Positions 1-11,065 of a stretch of 64,000 bases of DNA are shown one piece after another (the first letter of the stretch is position 1; every line of letters starts with the position of its first letter). The notes beneath the pieces are model-generated. The model saw only the letters and a list, made by a program, of their open reading frames with translations, did no database searches and had not been told where the DNA came from. A program made the translations under genes and the position numbers. Source of the stretch: Sulfurovum xiamenensis. Lineage in GTDB: Bacteria; Campylobacterota; Campylobacteria; Campylobacterales; Sulfurovaceae. The DNA is taken from assembly GCF_030347995.1 (NCBI RefSeq), contig NZ_JAQIBC010000001.1, positions 496,001 to 560,000 on the forward strand. Reading direction: 5' to 3'.

Positions 1-996
1 TGTAGGAAGGAACAACAGTGACTGGTCTCCTGCTTTATAGTGTGTATCTATAGTATCCAACATCGTATTGTTGATCCTGTCTCCAGAGATGAATGTGTAC
101 TTTTTTTCTGTCTCTATATAGGGTTTATCAAGCTTGATTACATCATATTTATAGTACGAACTCATCGAAGGTGTTGCAGAAGCCAATACCACTTTTGCAC
201 CCAATTTACTTCCCATCAATACAGCCACATCGCGTGCATGGTAACGAGGTCTTGTCATCGCCTTATAGCTATCATCATGCTCTTCATCCACAATGATAAG
301 TCCGAGATTAGACAGTGGTACAAAAAGTGCAGAACGTGCCCCCGCCACAATACGTATCTCTCCTGACTCTATACCTTCCAGAATAGACGCTTTTTTCTTC
401 TTGGTCAACTTGGAATGCCACATCGCCACACTCTCACCAAAATAGACCTTGAGACGCTTTTCCATTTGAGGTGTCAGTGAGATCTCAGGCATAAGAAAGA
501 TAGAAGTTTTCCCCTCTTCCATCATCTTTGCCATCAGCGAAATAAAGATCTCTGTTTTCCCTGAACCCGTCACACCAAAAAGAAGGGCTTTCTCTTTTTT
601 GAGGAGTTGATCATAGGCTTTTTGTTGTATGTCACTTAATTTCGGAAGGATCTTCTCTTCTATTTTCTTAGGGAGTAAGTCGGTCAGTGAAGTATTTTTA
701 AATGGAATAAAAAGGGAGATCGCCTCCCCAAAAGAAGAAAAATAATACTCAGAGATAAATTTCGCTATCTCCATCTGTTCCCGATTATAATTCGTATTTA
801 AAACAGAAGTTATCTCTGCAGTTTCAAATTCAGGTTTTTTTACCTTTCTAAAAATCACAGCTTCATTCACTGTTGTTTTTAAAGGTACAGCTACAATGGA
901 ACCAATATTTAATGATTGATGAGTAGCGTAAGTCAAGCTTGGAGCACTTGACCTAATAAAATAAACCTCATAATAATATAAAAAAGAATTTGTCAA
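1..996 (-). CDS. priA: Primosomal protein N' (replication restart helicase PriA), N-terminal part
   Basis: PriA is the 3'-to-5' helicase that reloads the replisome at stalled forks. The gene runs off the left edge; 332 codons are visible. The N-terminus has the PriA DNA-binding domain start (YYYEVYFIRSS, then IGSIVAVPL), a helicase Walker [10 protein letters not shown] near residue 145, and the DEAH-type box VDEEHDDSYK near residue 235, followed by the SLLFLPT strand typical of PriA. No ATG fits. The only in-frame start between the upstream TAG stop and the conserved region is TTG at 994-996, with a purine-rich GAGAGATGAAG upstream. The zinc-binding and C-terminal helicase parts lie outside the window. 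Confidence 0.93.
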   Translation of the reverse strand, partial: MTNSFLYYYEVYFIRSSAPSLTYATHQSLNIGSIVAVPLKTTVNEAVIFRKVKKPEFETAEITSVLNTNYNREQMEIAKFISEYYFSSFGEAISLFIPFKNTSLTDLLPKKIEEKILPKLSDIQQKAYDQLLKKEKALLFGVTGSGKTEIFISLMAKMMEEGKTSIFLMPEISLTPQMEKRLKVYFGESVAMWHSKLTKKKKASILEGIESGEIRIVAGARSALFVPLSNLGLIIVDEEHDDSYKAMTRPRYHARDVAVLMGSKLGAKVVLASATPSMSSYYKYDVIKLDKPYIETEKKYTFISGDRINNTMLDTIDTHYKAGDQSLLFLPT

Positions 997-1055
997 ATGG
1001 CTAACTTCATCTCTCTATACTTGATATGTTTTCTCTCACAATAACAAGGAAAAAA

Positions 1056-1421
1056 CTAAATACCACTACCCATTGCAGCACATGTCCCACTAAGTTTATT
1101 ATTACTTATAGTAAAAGTACACGTACTACCATCTGGTGCAGTCCATGTCAAACCTGACCAATCGGAACCTAAGGGGTACTCTAATAATGCTATGGCTTCC
1201 GTAGTAGTAATCGCATCATAGTTACCTTTTAAAATTCTTTTTTGTCTCTCAGTAGCAATAGCAGAACGCAAAGCCCCTACTGTTGCTCTAGCCTTTGAAA
1301 TCTTAGCATCATCTCTTGTAGCTGCAAGTTTTGGTACAGCAATAGCAGCAAGTATCCCTATCACTACTATCACAAAAACCAGTTCAATCATTGTAAATGC
1401 TCTTCTATTTATAATTTTCAT
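1056..1421 (-). CDS. Prepilin-type (pseudopilin) protein, type IV pilin/T2SS family
   Basis: A 121-residue protein with a class III prepilin leader: a short basic leader, then the cleavage region RAFTMIELVFVIV with Glu at +5, and one hydrophobic helix (about residues 9-30). The TRDDAK motif after the helix is shared with the two pilin-like genes at 13404 and 13993. The C-terminal domain has two Cys (CTFTISNNKLSGTC) that could form a disulfide loop. The residue at -1 is Ala rather than the usual Gly, which prepilin peptidases tolerate less well. It lies just downstream of priA on the same strand, between priA and the polysaccharide operon. Whether it is a major pilin, minor pilin or pseudopilin cannot be told from sequence. 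Confidence 0.85.
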   Translation of the reverse strand: MKIINRRAFTMIELVFVIVVIGILAAIAVPKLAATRDDAKISKARATVGALRSAIATERQKRILKGNYDAITTTEAIALLEYPLGSDWSGLTWTAPDGSTCTFTISNNKLSGTCAAMGSGI

Positions 1422-1482
1422 TTCTGCCCTCCATTTTAATTATTATATCATATATTTACAATATCCTATACAACTTCCCTAC

Positions 1483-2838
1483 TTAATAACTTCCCTTTTT
1501 TAATAAGACAGTCACTATTGTTTTCATCAAAATAATAAAATCTTGTTCAATGGACCAATTTCTGACATACCAAGTATCAAGTTGTACCCTTTCATTATAG
1601 TCCACATCATTACGTCCACTTATCTGCCATAGACCTGTTATTCCCGGTTTTACTGCTTTAAAATATCTAAAGTATTCTCCATATTTTTTGATCTCATCCT
1701 GAACAATAGGTCTTGGTCCAACAAGAGACATTTCCCCTTTCATAACATTTATTAATTGAGGTAACTCATCCAAAGATGTTCTACGTAAAAATGCTCCTAT
1801 CTTTGTAATTCTTGGGTCATCTTTTAGCTTAAACTCTTTCTGCCATTCTTTCCGAATGTCAGGATCACTCTCTAATAACCCTTCAAGTATCTGTTTGGCA
1901 TTTAAATGCATCGTTCTAAATTTATAAACATCAAAAGGCTTTCCATTTTTTCCTATACGCTCATGTTTAAAAATAGGTTTTCCTTTGGTTAATATAAAGA
2001 CTAAAATATATAAGATAAGTATAATAGGAGAAAATAATAGGATTAAGATACATGTCATGATGAAATCAAAAACCATTTTAAACATTTTATCTACGGGGTT
2101 TAAAAGGTTATTCCGTGTACTGAATGCTAACCCACGATGATTAATAGATGTAAATACTTCTGCATTTATCAAAGGTATTTTTGCCATACGTGGTAAGACA
2201 ATGAGACGATTTACATGATTTTGTAGAAATTCCATATAATAAAAAGTATGCTGTACAGAATAATTGTCTATTGCCACTACAGCCGTATCAAAATTATGTA
2301 TCTTGAGTGTAGATTCTATCTCTTTACAAGTATTTTTCATCCCTTTGTCAATAAAAATATATTTTTCAACATCAAAACCAAAAGCATTATCTTTTGTAAA
2401 CCATTGTTTAATATTCCCGTATCCAGATGTGTCACATACCACTATAATATCTTCCCGTAACCAAGGGAGCATCATCATGTGACGTTTAATAACATACATT
2501 GAAACAGGAATCAATCCATTTAAAATAAAAAAAACTAAAACGTATAAACGTGAATAACTTTCAGACTCTTTTAAAAGAAATATAATGGAAAATATCGTTA
2601 TCAATGCTAAAACATTCGCTTTGATTATTAGGTATGATTCATTTGAACTAACCATTCGGCTATGGAAAAGTTTAAAATAAAAATAAAAGAACAAATAAAT
2701 ACCAATTTGCCAAATATATTTACTCATAGGATGATCTTCTATATGTTCAATAAGCAATGAAGAAACACCATAAGCAGCCATAAGATTTATCACTAATAGA
2801 AGCGTATAAAGAGATGTTTTAAATAATGTATATCTCAT
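1483..2838 (-). CDS. Polyprenyl-phosphate sugar-1-phosphate transferase (WbaP/PglC-type)
   Basis: This 451-residue membrane enzyme would transfer a sugar-1-phosphate from a UDP-sugar to undecaprenyl phosphate, the first step of glycan assembly. The N-terminal half has several membrane segments and a CoA-binding-3-like cytosolic domain. The last hydrophobic segment (about 257-285) leads into the conserved catalytic domain: KHERIGKNGKPFDVYKFRTM, DPRITKIGAFLRRTSLDELPQL, SLVGPRP, and KPGITGLWQISGRND near the end. Length fits the exopolysaccharide polyprenyl glycosylphosphotransferase family. It is the last gene of the leftward glycan operon; its ATG overlaps the stop of the DUF4422 gene (ATGA). 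Which sugar is transferred cannot be read from the sequence. Confidence 0.9.
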   Translation of the reverse strand: MRYTLFKTSLYTLLLVINLMAAYGVSSLLIEHIEDHPMSKYIWQIGIYLFFYFYFKLFHSRMVSSNESYLIIKANVLALITIFSIIFLLKESESYSRLYVLVFFILNGLIPVSMYVIKRHMMMLPWLREDIIVVCDTSGYGNIKQWFTKDNAFGFDVEKYIFIDKGMKNTCKEIESTLKIHNFDTAVVAIDNYSVQHTFYYMEFLQNHVNRLIVLPRMAKIPLINAEVFTSINHRGLAFSTRNNLLNPVDKMFKMVFDFIMTCILILLFSPIILILYILVFILTKGKPIFKHERIGKNGKPFDVYKFRTMHLNAKQILEGLLESDPDIRKEWQKEFKLKDDPRITKIGAFLRRTSLDELPQLINVMKGEMSLVGPRPIVQDEIKKYGEYFRYFKAVKPGITGLWQISGRNDVDYNERVQLDTWYVRNWSIEQDFIILMKTIVTVLLKKGSY

Positions 2839-3593
2839 TTTATATACTTTCGTTTTAACATATTTACAGCTTTTAAAATCAAGTTTTCACCTTCAATATT
2901 TTTCACTTTTATTTCTTTGACCTTAAGTTTATGGTGAAGTAACCATACATTAAACAAACGTTCTCCTAAAAAACCAAATATACGCTTCTGGTACCTATCA
3001 TATGCAGAAATATCCACTCTCTTTTCAACTTCAAATAGTATAGTAAAAAGCCAAAGACAGTAATCATCATAATATTTACTTTTCATAACAAACATATTAT
3101 AAAGGTATAAACTTTTCTGATCCATCACTGCAATAAAAGCCGGCATATATTCTGGGAAATACTCTCGTAAAACTTCTTCTAAGGTATCTAAATCTTTTTT
3201 ATAATGTGCATGGTCATAATGACTTCGTACAGTTTCAATATAATACTTTCTCTTTCGCGGCACAACAACATCATATTGACTCATATAATGCATTATATCA
3301 CCTTCACTTAAAATCCTAAATTTTCCAAAAGATTCTGTTCCTTCAAAATAACGTCTATAATGCACTAAACCACAAAAATCACTTTCTTTAAAATATTCAT
3401 TTTTCCAAGCCCAATATAGTGCACTCAATTCAGAAAAAGAATCATTTTTGTGAGAAATACTCTCTCCACTATCATCTCCTAGATAACCAAAATCATTTTG
3501 ATGAAGTATACTTCCTACTTGTATAGGTATATATATCTCATTCTTAGGAAATCTGTACTGCTTATGAGTTGCAACCAATATTTTAACTTTCAA
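2835..3593 (-). CDS. DUF4422-family glycosyltransferase-like protein
   Basis: A 252-residue cytosolic protein of the DUF4422 family, found in capsule and O-antigen clusters and thought to be glycosyltransferases. The diagnostic N-terminal pattern is visible: KILVATHK at the start, IQVG, GDDSGESIS, ELSALYWAWKN (about 57-67) and DFCGLVHYRRYF (about 72-84). The C-terminal part contains ERLFNVWLLHH, also typical. It is translationally coupled to the sugar transferase downstream and lies 45 bases after the GT2 gene. The donor sugar and linkage are not predictable from sequence; the job is inferred from family and operon context. Confidence 0.8.
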   Translation of the reverse strand: MKVKILVATHKQYRFPKNEIYIPIQVGSILHQNDFGYLGDDSGESISHKNDSFSELSALYWAWKNEYFKESDFCGLVHYRRYFEGTESFGKFRILSEGDIMHYMSQYDVVVPRKRKYYIETVRSHYDHAHYKKDLDTLEEVLREYFPEYMPAFIAVMDQKSLYLYNMFVMKSKYYDDYCLWLFTILFEVEKRVDISAYDRYQKRIFGFLGERLFNVWLLHHKLKVKEIKVKNIEGENLILKAVNMLKRKYIK

Positions 3594-3638
3594 ATCTATC
3601 CTTACTTAAATGCCTAACTTCTTATTGTTTATATTGCT

Positions 3639-4571
3639 CTACATCATTAATATATCACTCAATTTTTTTGAAAAATCTCTTTTGAATGCATCCAGAATTG
3701 CAGTAAACAGTAACTTTTTATATAATTTCTTATTCACATAAAATTTATTTTTATTAAACCAAAATGGTATTTTCAAAAATGTTATTGGAAGATATAGCCA
3801 TTTGGAACTTATTCTATACATCTCAATCCTATTTCTATATGTATAGTAAACTTTCCAGATGGGATCATAGATATCTTTTTCATCTATAAGAGTACTACAA
3901 TCATGCGTAAACTTTACATTTGGCATAAAAAGTAACTTATGCTTTTGCATTGTCATTTCTAGCGTATAGATCAAATCATCGGCGTAAATAAATAATTCTT
4001 TTCGTGGTAATCCAATTGTTCGTACAACACTAGCTTTTACAAAAAAACCTACAAAGGTTGAAGCATCAATAGAAATATTCGTTTCCTTTTTATAGCTCTC
4101 TTCTGAAACATAAATAGATTTTCTTTTTAAAAATGTATCTATAAATATTTTCATATTTTTAAAAGGATTAAACCTTACTTTATTCATAACACTTATTGCA
4201 CCATTAGGTAGATAAACAGCTGCCGCTACTGCACTTATTTCATCTAAAGATTGTCCCTTAAATGTTGAAATTGCTCCTTTTTTAGGATATGAATCATCAT
4301 CATAACACACGATCCAATCTACATTTTCTTGTTCCAATGCAAGTTGTATCCCCACATTAAATCCACCTGCACCACCAATATTTTCATCTAAATGCTTTAC
4401 AACTAATCGTTCACTTTTAAAACTATCCAAATACTCTTTTGTACCGTCATTAGAATTATTATTTACTACAACAATTTTTTCTAGGTCTTCTTGAAGTGAA
4501 TTGTCTATTGTATATTTTAACTTTTCTAACCGATTATAAGTAACTATAACGGCTGTAACTGTTCTTTTCAT
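3639..4571 (-). CDS. Family 2 glycosyltransferase
   Basis: A 310-residue GT-A fold glycosyltransferase. The N-terminus shows the GT2 signature VIVTYNR (about 8-14), then VVNNNSNDGT, NIGGAGGFNVG, and the metal-binding acidic run CYDDDSYP near residue 90. A second acidic motif, FIYADDLIYTLEM near 193-205, is the likely acceptor/base region. The GGAGGF and YADD arrangement is like that of galactofuranosyl- or rhamnosyl-transferases of the same broad family as the larger GlfT2-like gene at 6162. It ends one base after the glf stop region and lies within the leftward operon. Galactofuranose as donor is an inference from the adjacent UDP-galactopyranose mutase. Confidence 0.85.
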   Translation of the reverse strand: MKRTVTAVIVTYNRLEKLKYTIDNSLQEDLEKIVVVNNNSNDGTKEYLDSFKSERLVVKHLDENIGGAGGFNVGIQLALEQENVDWIVCYDDDSYPKKGAISTFKGQSLDEISAVAAAVYLPNGAISVMNKVRFNPFKNMKIFIDTFLKRKSIYVSEESYKKETNISIDASTFVGFFVKASVVRTIGLPRKELFIYADDLIYTLEMTMQKHKLLFMPNVKFTHDCSTLIDEKDIYDPIWKVYYTYRNRIEMYRISSKWLYLPITFLKIPFWFNKNKFYVNKKLYKKLLFTAILDAFKRDFSKKLSDILMM

Positions 4572-4572
4572 T

Positions 4573-6078
<1,506 letters not shown>

Positions 6079-6161
6079 TATGGTTCTAACTTAATAACTA
6101 AAATAAACTAACTTTTTCACCATTACCTCACTCAAAAAATACGATATTGTATTTGGACTTT

Positions 6162-8012
6162 TTACACTTTATCTTTTCGAAAAAATTCTTTGTGCCAGAA
6201 CTCTTTTGATGTCATATATGGGTATGCATTACGATATTCTTCTATCAAACGTTTTCGTTTAAATACAAACTTCATTGTAAGTACACTAAACTGGAACATA
6301 AGCTTCCAAAATTCTTTTTTACTATGTGTTAAAATGACACCTTCATTTGTTGCAGAATGGTACATACAAATCTTTGGTCGTCTGAAAATCATTCCGACCT
6401 TTGCATTGGTTTTTTCAATAATTGCTGGTGCTTTAAATAAAAAGCTCGGCAATAAATGGCCATTTAAAAAAATAAATTTACTAATTTTACTAATTCCTGC
6501 ATCATAGAAAAGTCGATTTTTATCAGGATTCTTGAATACATAGTATAAGTCTGATAATTTCATCTTATGAAGGCTTTTTTCGATTACTATGTCATAATTT
6601 TCGTAACCTTTACAAGCAGTTGAAACTGAAATTGGCTGCATCTTTTCTTTTTGTGACCAAGGACGGACTTCTTCAAAAATATTTTGCATTAAAAGGTTCT
6701 CTTCAAAAAATTTTGGTCCTTTCATTACATCATTAAATGCTTTCAGGCTTGCCCAAGCACTTTTGTACTGATATCTGAAAGCAAACAGCATAACAAAACG
6801 CAAAACTATAAGCAAAATAGTAAAGTTACTCGAACTAAGTCGGTCAAAATGTATATGATGTAAAAGATGAGAGCGGTTATCTAGATAGACTTGAAGTGGT
6901 GCCTCTTTGTAAAAAAAATCTTCCTGCCATGAACCAATACCGTTAAGTGTGATCCATTGAAAACCATTACGAAAACAAAAGTCAACATCATCCCCGCGTA
7001 CAAAAAAAGGATATGGGTAAGTGACATCTTTTATCGGGAAAGCAAAAAACCACCACCCCCCATAATCAATTGATTTTTCAACTTCATTATCAAGGATATT
7101 CTCTACTTTCGTAAGATCAACATTTAGACCAACAGGACGACAATATCGATCAAATTTTGCACCTTTTTCATGTTGAACACCAGGTTTGGACAAAAGCATC
7201 ATTGAACCAATAACTGCAACTTGATCTTCTTTTGAATATTCAAGAACTTTATAAGTTCTCCATATACTTTCAAGTTCACATGATGCATCGTCATCCATAA
7301 ATAAACAATGGGTTACATTATTACTTTGTTCTTTGTAATGATAAAGTCCTCGCGCAAAACCTCCAGACCCTCCAAGATTCTCATTCTGAATAACTGTTAT
7401 ATTATATTGACTTTCAAAATTTAGTGATTTTCCATTATCAATTACAGATACAGAACACTGCATTTTATTATCATGAAGATAATGTTTTAGCCGATCTACA
7501 GTTTTACTAACAGCATCTTCTCGTTTATACGTTGTAATGACAATTCCAAGGTCTACATTTCTTACTGGCTCTGTACGTGTACCATAAAACATATTTTTTA
7601 CTGATGAGTTTTCTAATGCAATCAATTCAAAAAAGATCAACCCATCTTTTATTTGTTGATTGGTATCTATTTGAAAGGTTTCATCTTGATAGCTATCACC
7701 ATTCCTCAACTCATGTACAGCTATAACTGATACCGATTTTTCACTACTATAATGATAAAACTTTAGTAGAAAATGTCCCTTGTGAGTAATAGAAAACCAA
7801 AGGTTGTCTATACCAGTATTTACATACCACTTGCCTATACTAAAACTATTAAAATATGTATCGAAACGAATTGCTGCTCGCTTTTCAAGTATAAAAGATT
7901 TTTGTTCTTTAGAAAAATACGCATTCCCCTCGGTCCTAAAATAAAGTTGCTCATCATAAGCACCTTCCATTTCACTACTGATAATATTATTTAAAATGTT
8001 TATTTGACTCAT
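6162..8012 (-). CDS. GlfT2-like galactofuranosyltransferase (GT2 family)
   Basis: A 616-residue cytosolic glycosyltransferase with the architecture of GlfT2 polymerising galactofuranosyltransferases. An N-terminal beta-rich domain (about 1-150) precedes a GT-A domain with LGIVITTYKRE (about 154-164), SVIDNGKS, NLGGSGGFARGLYHY (about 212-226) and the metal-binding FMDDDA near 240. RGDDVDFCFRNG (near 338) supplies the second acidic pair, and WQEDFFYK and a histidine-rich LLHHIHFDR follow. A long C-terminal helical part completes it. Presence of glf two genes downstream supports a galactofuranose donor. Chain length and linkage are unknown. The gene lies in the AT-rich leftward operon. Confidence 0.82.
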   Translation of the reverse strand: MSQINILNNIISSEMEGAYDEQLYFRTEGNAYFSKEQKSFILEKRAAIRFDTYFNSFSIGKWYVNTGIDNLWFSITHKGHFLLKFYHYSSEKSVSVIAVHELRNGDSYQDETFQIDTNQQIKDGLIFFELIALENSSVKNMFYGTRTEPVRNVDLGIVITTYKREDAVSKTVDRLKHYLHDNKMQCSVSVIDNGKSLNFESQYNITVIQNENLGGSGGFARGLYHYKEQSNNVTHCLFMDDDASCELESIWRTYKVLEYSKEDQVAVIGSMMLLSKPGVQHEKGAKFDRYCRPVGLNVDLTKVENILDNEVEKSIDYGGWWFFAFPIKDVTYPYPFFVRGDDVDFCFRNGFQWITLNGIGSWQEDFFYKEAPLQVYLDNRSHLLHHIHFDRLSSSNFTILLIVLRFVMLFAFRYQYKSAWASLKAFNDVMKGPKFFEENLLMQNIFEEVRPWSQKEKMQPISVSTACKGYENYDIVIEKSLHKMKLSDLYYVFKNPDKNRLFYDAGISKISKFIFLNGHLLPSFLFKAPAIIEKTNAKVGMIFRRPKICMYHSATNEGVILTHSKKEFWKLMFQFSVLTMKFVFKRKRLIEEYRNAYPYMTSKEFWHKEFFRKDKV

Positions 8013-8166
8013 TACCTTCCTTCATATAAGCTTCATAGACCTATAGTATTATCAGTATTTCCATCCATACCAATTTGATGACGATCTTAATCTTTTTTTT
8101 CTAAAAAATTAAAAAAACCTTTTTGTAGCTAAGTCCTGAATAGAGTTCATACTCTTACCCAATTTC
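8013..8166 (-). other. Intergenic remnant with short degraded frames
   Basis: This 154-base gap between two genes of an otherwise tight operon holds no intact gene. On the operon strand a start at about 8141, preceded by GGGTAAGAG, encodes MNSIQDLATKRFF and then meets a stop. The frame resumes as FFRKKRLRSSSNWYGW before breaking again. The pattern (an operon gap with a spaced start and interrupted coding-like text) suggests a deleted gene, but too little is left to name the family. Confidence 0.3.
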
Positions 8167-8934
8167 TTATATTATTTTAACAACAACTCTTTCACCACAA
8201 TATGCCAAATATTGAAATTTTATTTCTCTCTTCTCTACAAACTCAAAAAATGCTTTCATTTCATGTTCTTCATAATTTGGATAATTGAAAAATTCATCAA
8301 AAATCACAACACTTCCCTTATCTAAATAGGGATAGATATGATCAAAAACTGTCTTGGTTGATGAATACAGATCACAATCTATATGCAGTAATGCACATTT
8401 TCCATTGTAATTTTGTAAAAAAAAGGGCAAGGACTCATCAAACCATCCTTTAATTAATTGAATATTTTCATTAACTTTTGGCAAATTTCCGCTTAAATTA
8501 AAATCAAATATATGATAACCATTCCAAACTTCCGGCAATCCTTCAAAAGAATCAAAACCATAAATTTTAACATCTGGAGCCAGCTTGGAAAATTGGTTAA
8601 TAGAGCTCCCAGAGTAGACACCAAACTCCATTATGTCACCTTCAAATCCTTTCTCTTTAACACTGTAAGCCAAAAATTCTTCATAATCAGTTATGCAGAT
8701 CGCATGCTTCATATTTTTATAAATAAAGTCAATAGTATTTTCTTGTGCAACTTCACAAACTTTATAGAAAAGTTGTTGTGGTTTTCTTGGATCATTATCA
8801 TTAATAAGATCAAGTTTTTCATTTATAGAATCAAGTCTGGCACTGATCGTATCTTGCCTTTCAATTAACCTTTTTATATTCGAGCCAACATTTAATAGAT
8901 CAATAATCTTATTCTTTATTTTCAACAGTGTCAC
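8167..8934 (-). CDS. TylF/MycF-type O-methyltransferase
   Basis: A 255-residue SAM-dependent methyltransferase of the TylF (macrocin O-methyltransferase) family, which methylate sugar hydroxyls. The N-terminal 50 residues are a probable coiled coil. The SAM-binding part shows DIMEFGVYSGSSIN (about 100-113), VKIYGFDSFEGLPEVWNG (about 123-140), and CALLHIDCDLYSST (about 182-195), whose acidic residues bind the metal in this family; FDEFFNYP follows. Its start overlaps the wzt end by 26 bases, so the two are co-translated. In operons exporting O-antigen by ABC transporter, such enzymes often add a terminal methyl that stops chain growth and is read by the Wzt C-terminal domain; that role is inferred here. 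Confidence 0.85.
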   Translation of the reverse strand: MTLLKIKNKIIDLLNVGSNIKRLIERQDTISARLDSINEKLDLINDNDPRKPQQLFYKVCEVAQENTIDFIYKNMKHAICITDYEEFLAYSVKEKGFEGDIMEFGVYSGSSINQFSKLAPDVKIYGFDSFEGLPEVWNGYHIFDFNLSGNLPKVNENIQLIKGWFDESLPFFLQNYNGKCALLHIDCDLYSSTKTVFDHIYPYLDKGSVVIFDEFFNYPNYEEHEMKAFFEFVEKREIKFQYLAYCGERVVVKII

Positions 8935-10171
8935 TTACAATCTCCCAATGATAGTCAGGTACAAAAATTCCATCCTCATAGTTATTTTCAGATATAACAT
9001 TAACATCATAAACACGTTCATGTAGATCATATGGGATCACTATATTAGTATCCCATATACCTATACTGATAGCATACTTGCCTCGTAATAGATTAAAATT
9101 ATTTAATATACATTTTATCTTTTCTTCTTTATGGTTTAACTTTATATTCTGAAATTTTTGAGAAATACCAAAACAGTTAATCCCTTCTTGATTAAAAAAA
9201 GCAATGCTCACAGAAGGTTTGCACTCTAAAATTTTTTTTGCTGTATATTTAAATTCTATCTCTACACGCTCATGTGTCTTCAAAGTAGTTAACGTATCGA
9301 ATGATACCGGCTTTGTATTTATAAATATTTCCGTTATCTCTGCTGCACCTGTCCCAAAACGAGATTTATAGCTTCCCCAAGCATATTCAGTAGAAATTAT
9401 ATTCAACTTTTCTATTTGAGATATACTTAAGGAATCAGTAAACTGATAGGCATATTTATCTAATACTGATAAAGCTTCTCCATCAATTTTTATTTGTGAG
9501 TTTTCTAACCATATCACACGATTTACTAATCGTCGTAAAACTGTAAGGTCATGAGAAACAAATAACAATGTTTTTTCAGAATCTAAAATAAACTCTCTCA
9601 TTTTATCAATACATTTGTTTACAAAGAAAATATCACCGACACTAAGTGCTTCATCTACAATTAAAATATCTGGTTCTACATTAATAGCAACAGAAAATGC
9701 AAGTCTTGCAAACATACCACTGCTATAAGTTTTAACTGGCTGATCTATAAACTCTCCGATATCGGCGAACGTTATTATGTCATCAATACGTTGTTCCATT
9801 TCAACTTTAGTGTAACCCATGATCGTACCATTTAAATAGATATTTTCAAGACCTGTCATCTCGGGATTAAAACCAGCCCCTAATTCCAATAAAGATGCTA
9901 CTTTTCCGTTGACTTCAACTTCACCTTCAGAAGGAAATGTGACTCCTGTTAAAATTTTTAACAATGTAGATTTACCTGCACCATTTTTACCAACAATACC
10001 TACTGTTTCACCTTTTTTTATTTCAAAAGAGATATCCTTCAGAGCATAAAAATCATGATGATATTTTTTACGAAATGGATGGAGTAGCTCTTTCAATCTA
10101 TCCTGAAGTCTGTCAAAAAGATAATACACCTTAGAAAGATTTTGAATTCTTATTGCAGTTTCTTGTTTCAT
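8909..10171 (-). CDS. wzt: Polysaccharide ABC transporter ATP-binding protein with C-terminal glycan-binding domain
   Basis: This 420-residue protein powers export of the lipid-linked glycan across the inner membrane. The ABC domain has Walker A GKNGAGKST (about 62-70), signature YSSGMFARLAFS, Walker B DILIVDEALSVGD, and the switch histidine in FVSHD. After about residue 245 a separate C-terminal domain (to 420) of mostly beta strands matches the layout of Wzt proteins that bind modified, non-reducing glycan ends before export. Its start overlaps the wzm stop by one base (TAATG). The extended C-domain together with the adjacent methyltransferase suggests an end-capped polymer of the O8/O9a type rather than a Wzy-polymerised one. 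Confidence 0.92.
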   Translation of the reverse strand: MKQETAIRIQNLSKVYYLFDRLQDRLKELLHPFRKKYHHDFYALKDISFEIKKGETVGIVGKNGAGKSTLLKILTGVTFPSEGEVEVNGKVASLLELGAGFNPEMTGLENIYLNGTIMGYTKVEMEQRIDDIITFADIGEFIDQPVKTYSSGMFARLAFSVAINVEPDILIVDEALSVGDIFFVNKCIDKMREFILDSEKTLLFVSHDLTVLRRLVNRVIWLENSQIKIDGEALSVLDKYAYQFTDSLSISQIEKLNIISTEYAWGSYKSRFGTGAAEITEIFINTKPVSFDTLTTLKTHERVEIEFKYTAKKILECKPSVSIAFFNQEGINCFGISQKFQNIKLNHKEEKIKCILNNFNLLRGKYAISIGIWDTNIVIPYDLHERVYDVNVISENNYEDGIFVPDYHWEIVSDTVENKE

Positions 10172-10929
10172 TAAAGCACATCCGCAAAAGAGGGTCTTAG
10201 ATATTTGTATGTCACTCTACCTACAACTAATAATATTCCTGTAATCATCCAAAAAAATATTGTCATATTATTGTGTTCCCAGAACCATACTTTATTAATA
10301 AAAACATCTCTATATCCATTAATAATATAAACCAGTGGATTCAATTCTATTATCATATGATACTTTTTGGGCACTGTGTCTAAATTCCAAAAAATTGGTG
10401 TTATCCAAAAACCAAATTGAAGTAGCATTGTCACCAATGGATTAATATCTTTTGCAAATACTGCGAAGGTCGATGTTATCAAAGATATTCCATACATTAA
10501 GATAGTTAATGAAAATAAATAATAAACAATTTGAATATAATAAATATTTACACCATAGCCATATGCCATGTAAATGATCACCATAACCATTAAAAAGAAT
10601 ATGTGAATAAAAAGTGCAGTAACAATTTTAATTATTGGAAGTAGTGATACTTTAAAAACAATTTTTTTTACTAAGTAGCTATTTGCAACAATAGATTGTG
10701 TAGCTTTTGAAACCCCTTCATTAAAAAAAAACCATGGTATCATTCCAGAAAGTAACCACAAAATAAATGGATAGTCACCAACTGGCTGTGCTTTAAAGCC
10801 AACTTGAAAGACAAACCAAAAAATCAAGATAGTAACAATCGGTTGCACAAATGCCCAAACTCCACCAAAGAAGGAACCTGCAAACTCCTGCTTAAAATCA
10901 TTTCTAATCAATGATAAAAATAGATTCAA
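10171..10929 (-). CDS. wzm: Polysaccharide ABC transporter permease
   Basis: A 252-residue ABC-2 type permease with six hydrophobic segments, the membrane half of the exporter formed with the Wzt at 8909. Family features are the early basic/amphipathic stretch LIRNDFKQEFAGS before the first membrane helix, GGVWAFVQPIVTILIFWFVF, and the C-terminal LNPLVYIINGYRDVFI. Start is TTG at 10927-10929 with AAGGGA eight bases upstream; no ATG fits the conserved N-terminus. It is the first gene of the leftward glycan operon, so the operon promoter should lie in the gap to its right. Confidence 0.92.
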   Translation of the reverse strand: MNLFLSLIRNDFKQEFAGSFFGGVWAFVQPIVTILIFWFVFQVGFKAQPVGDYPFILWLLSGMIPWFFFNEGVSKATQSIVANSYLVKKIVFKVSLLPIIKIVTALFIHIFFLMVMVIIYMAYGYGVNIYYIQIVYYLFSLTILMYGISLITSTFAVFAKDINPLVTMLLQFGFWITPIFWNLDTVPKKYHMIIELNPLVYIINGYRDVFINKVWFWEHNNMTIFFWMITGILLVVGRVTYKYLRPSFADVL

Positions 10930-11065
10930 AAAATATCCCTTCGGTTATCGCTATTTATATTAAAAATATTCCAAAACTTATGGCTATATTCTGTAAATTG
11001 ATAATATTATATTATGACAACCCTTACATATACCACTTGAAACTTCACTCTCTTCTATTGCTTCT

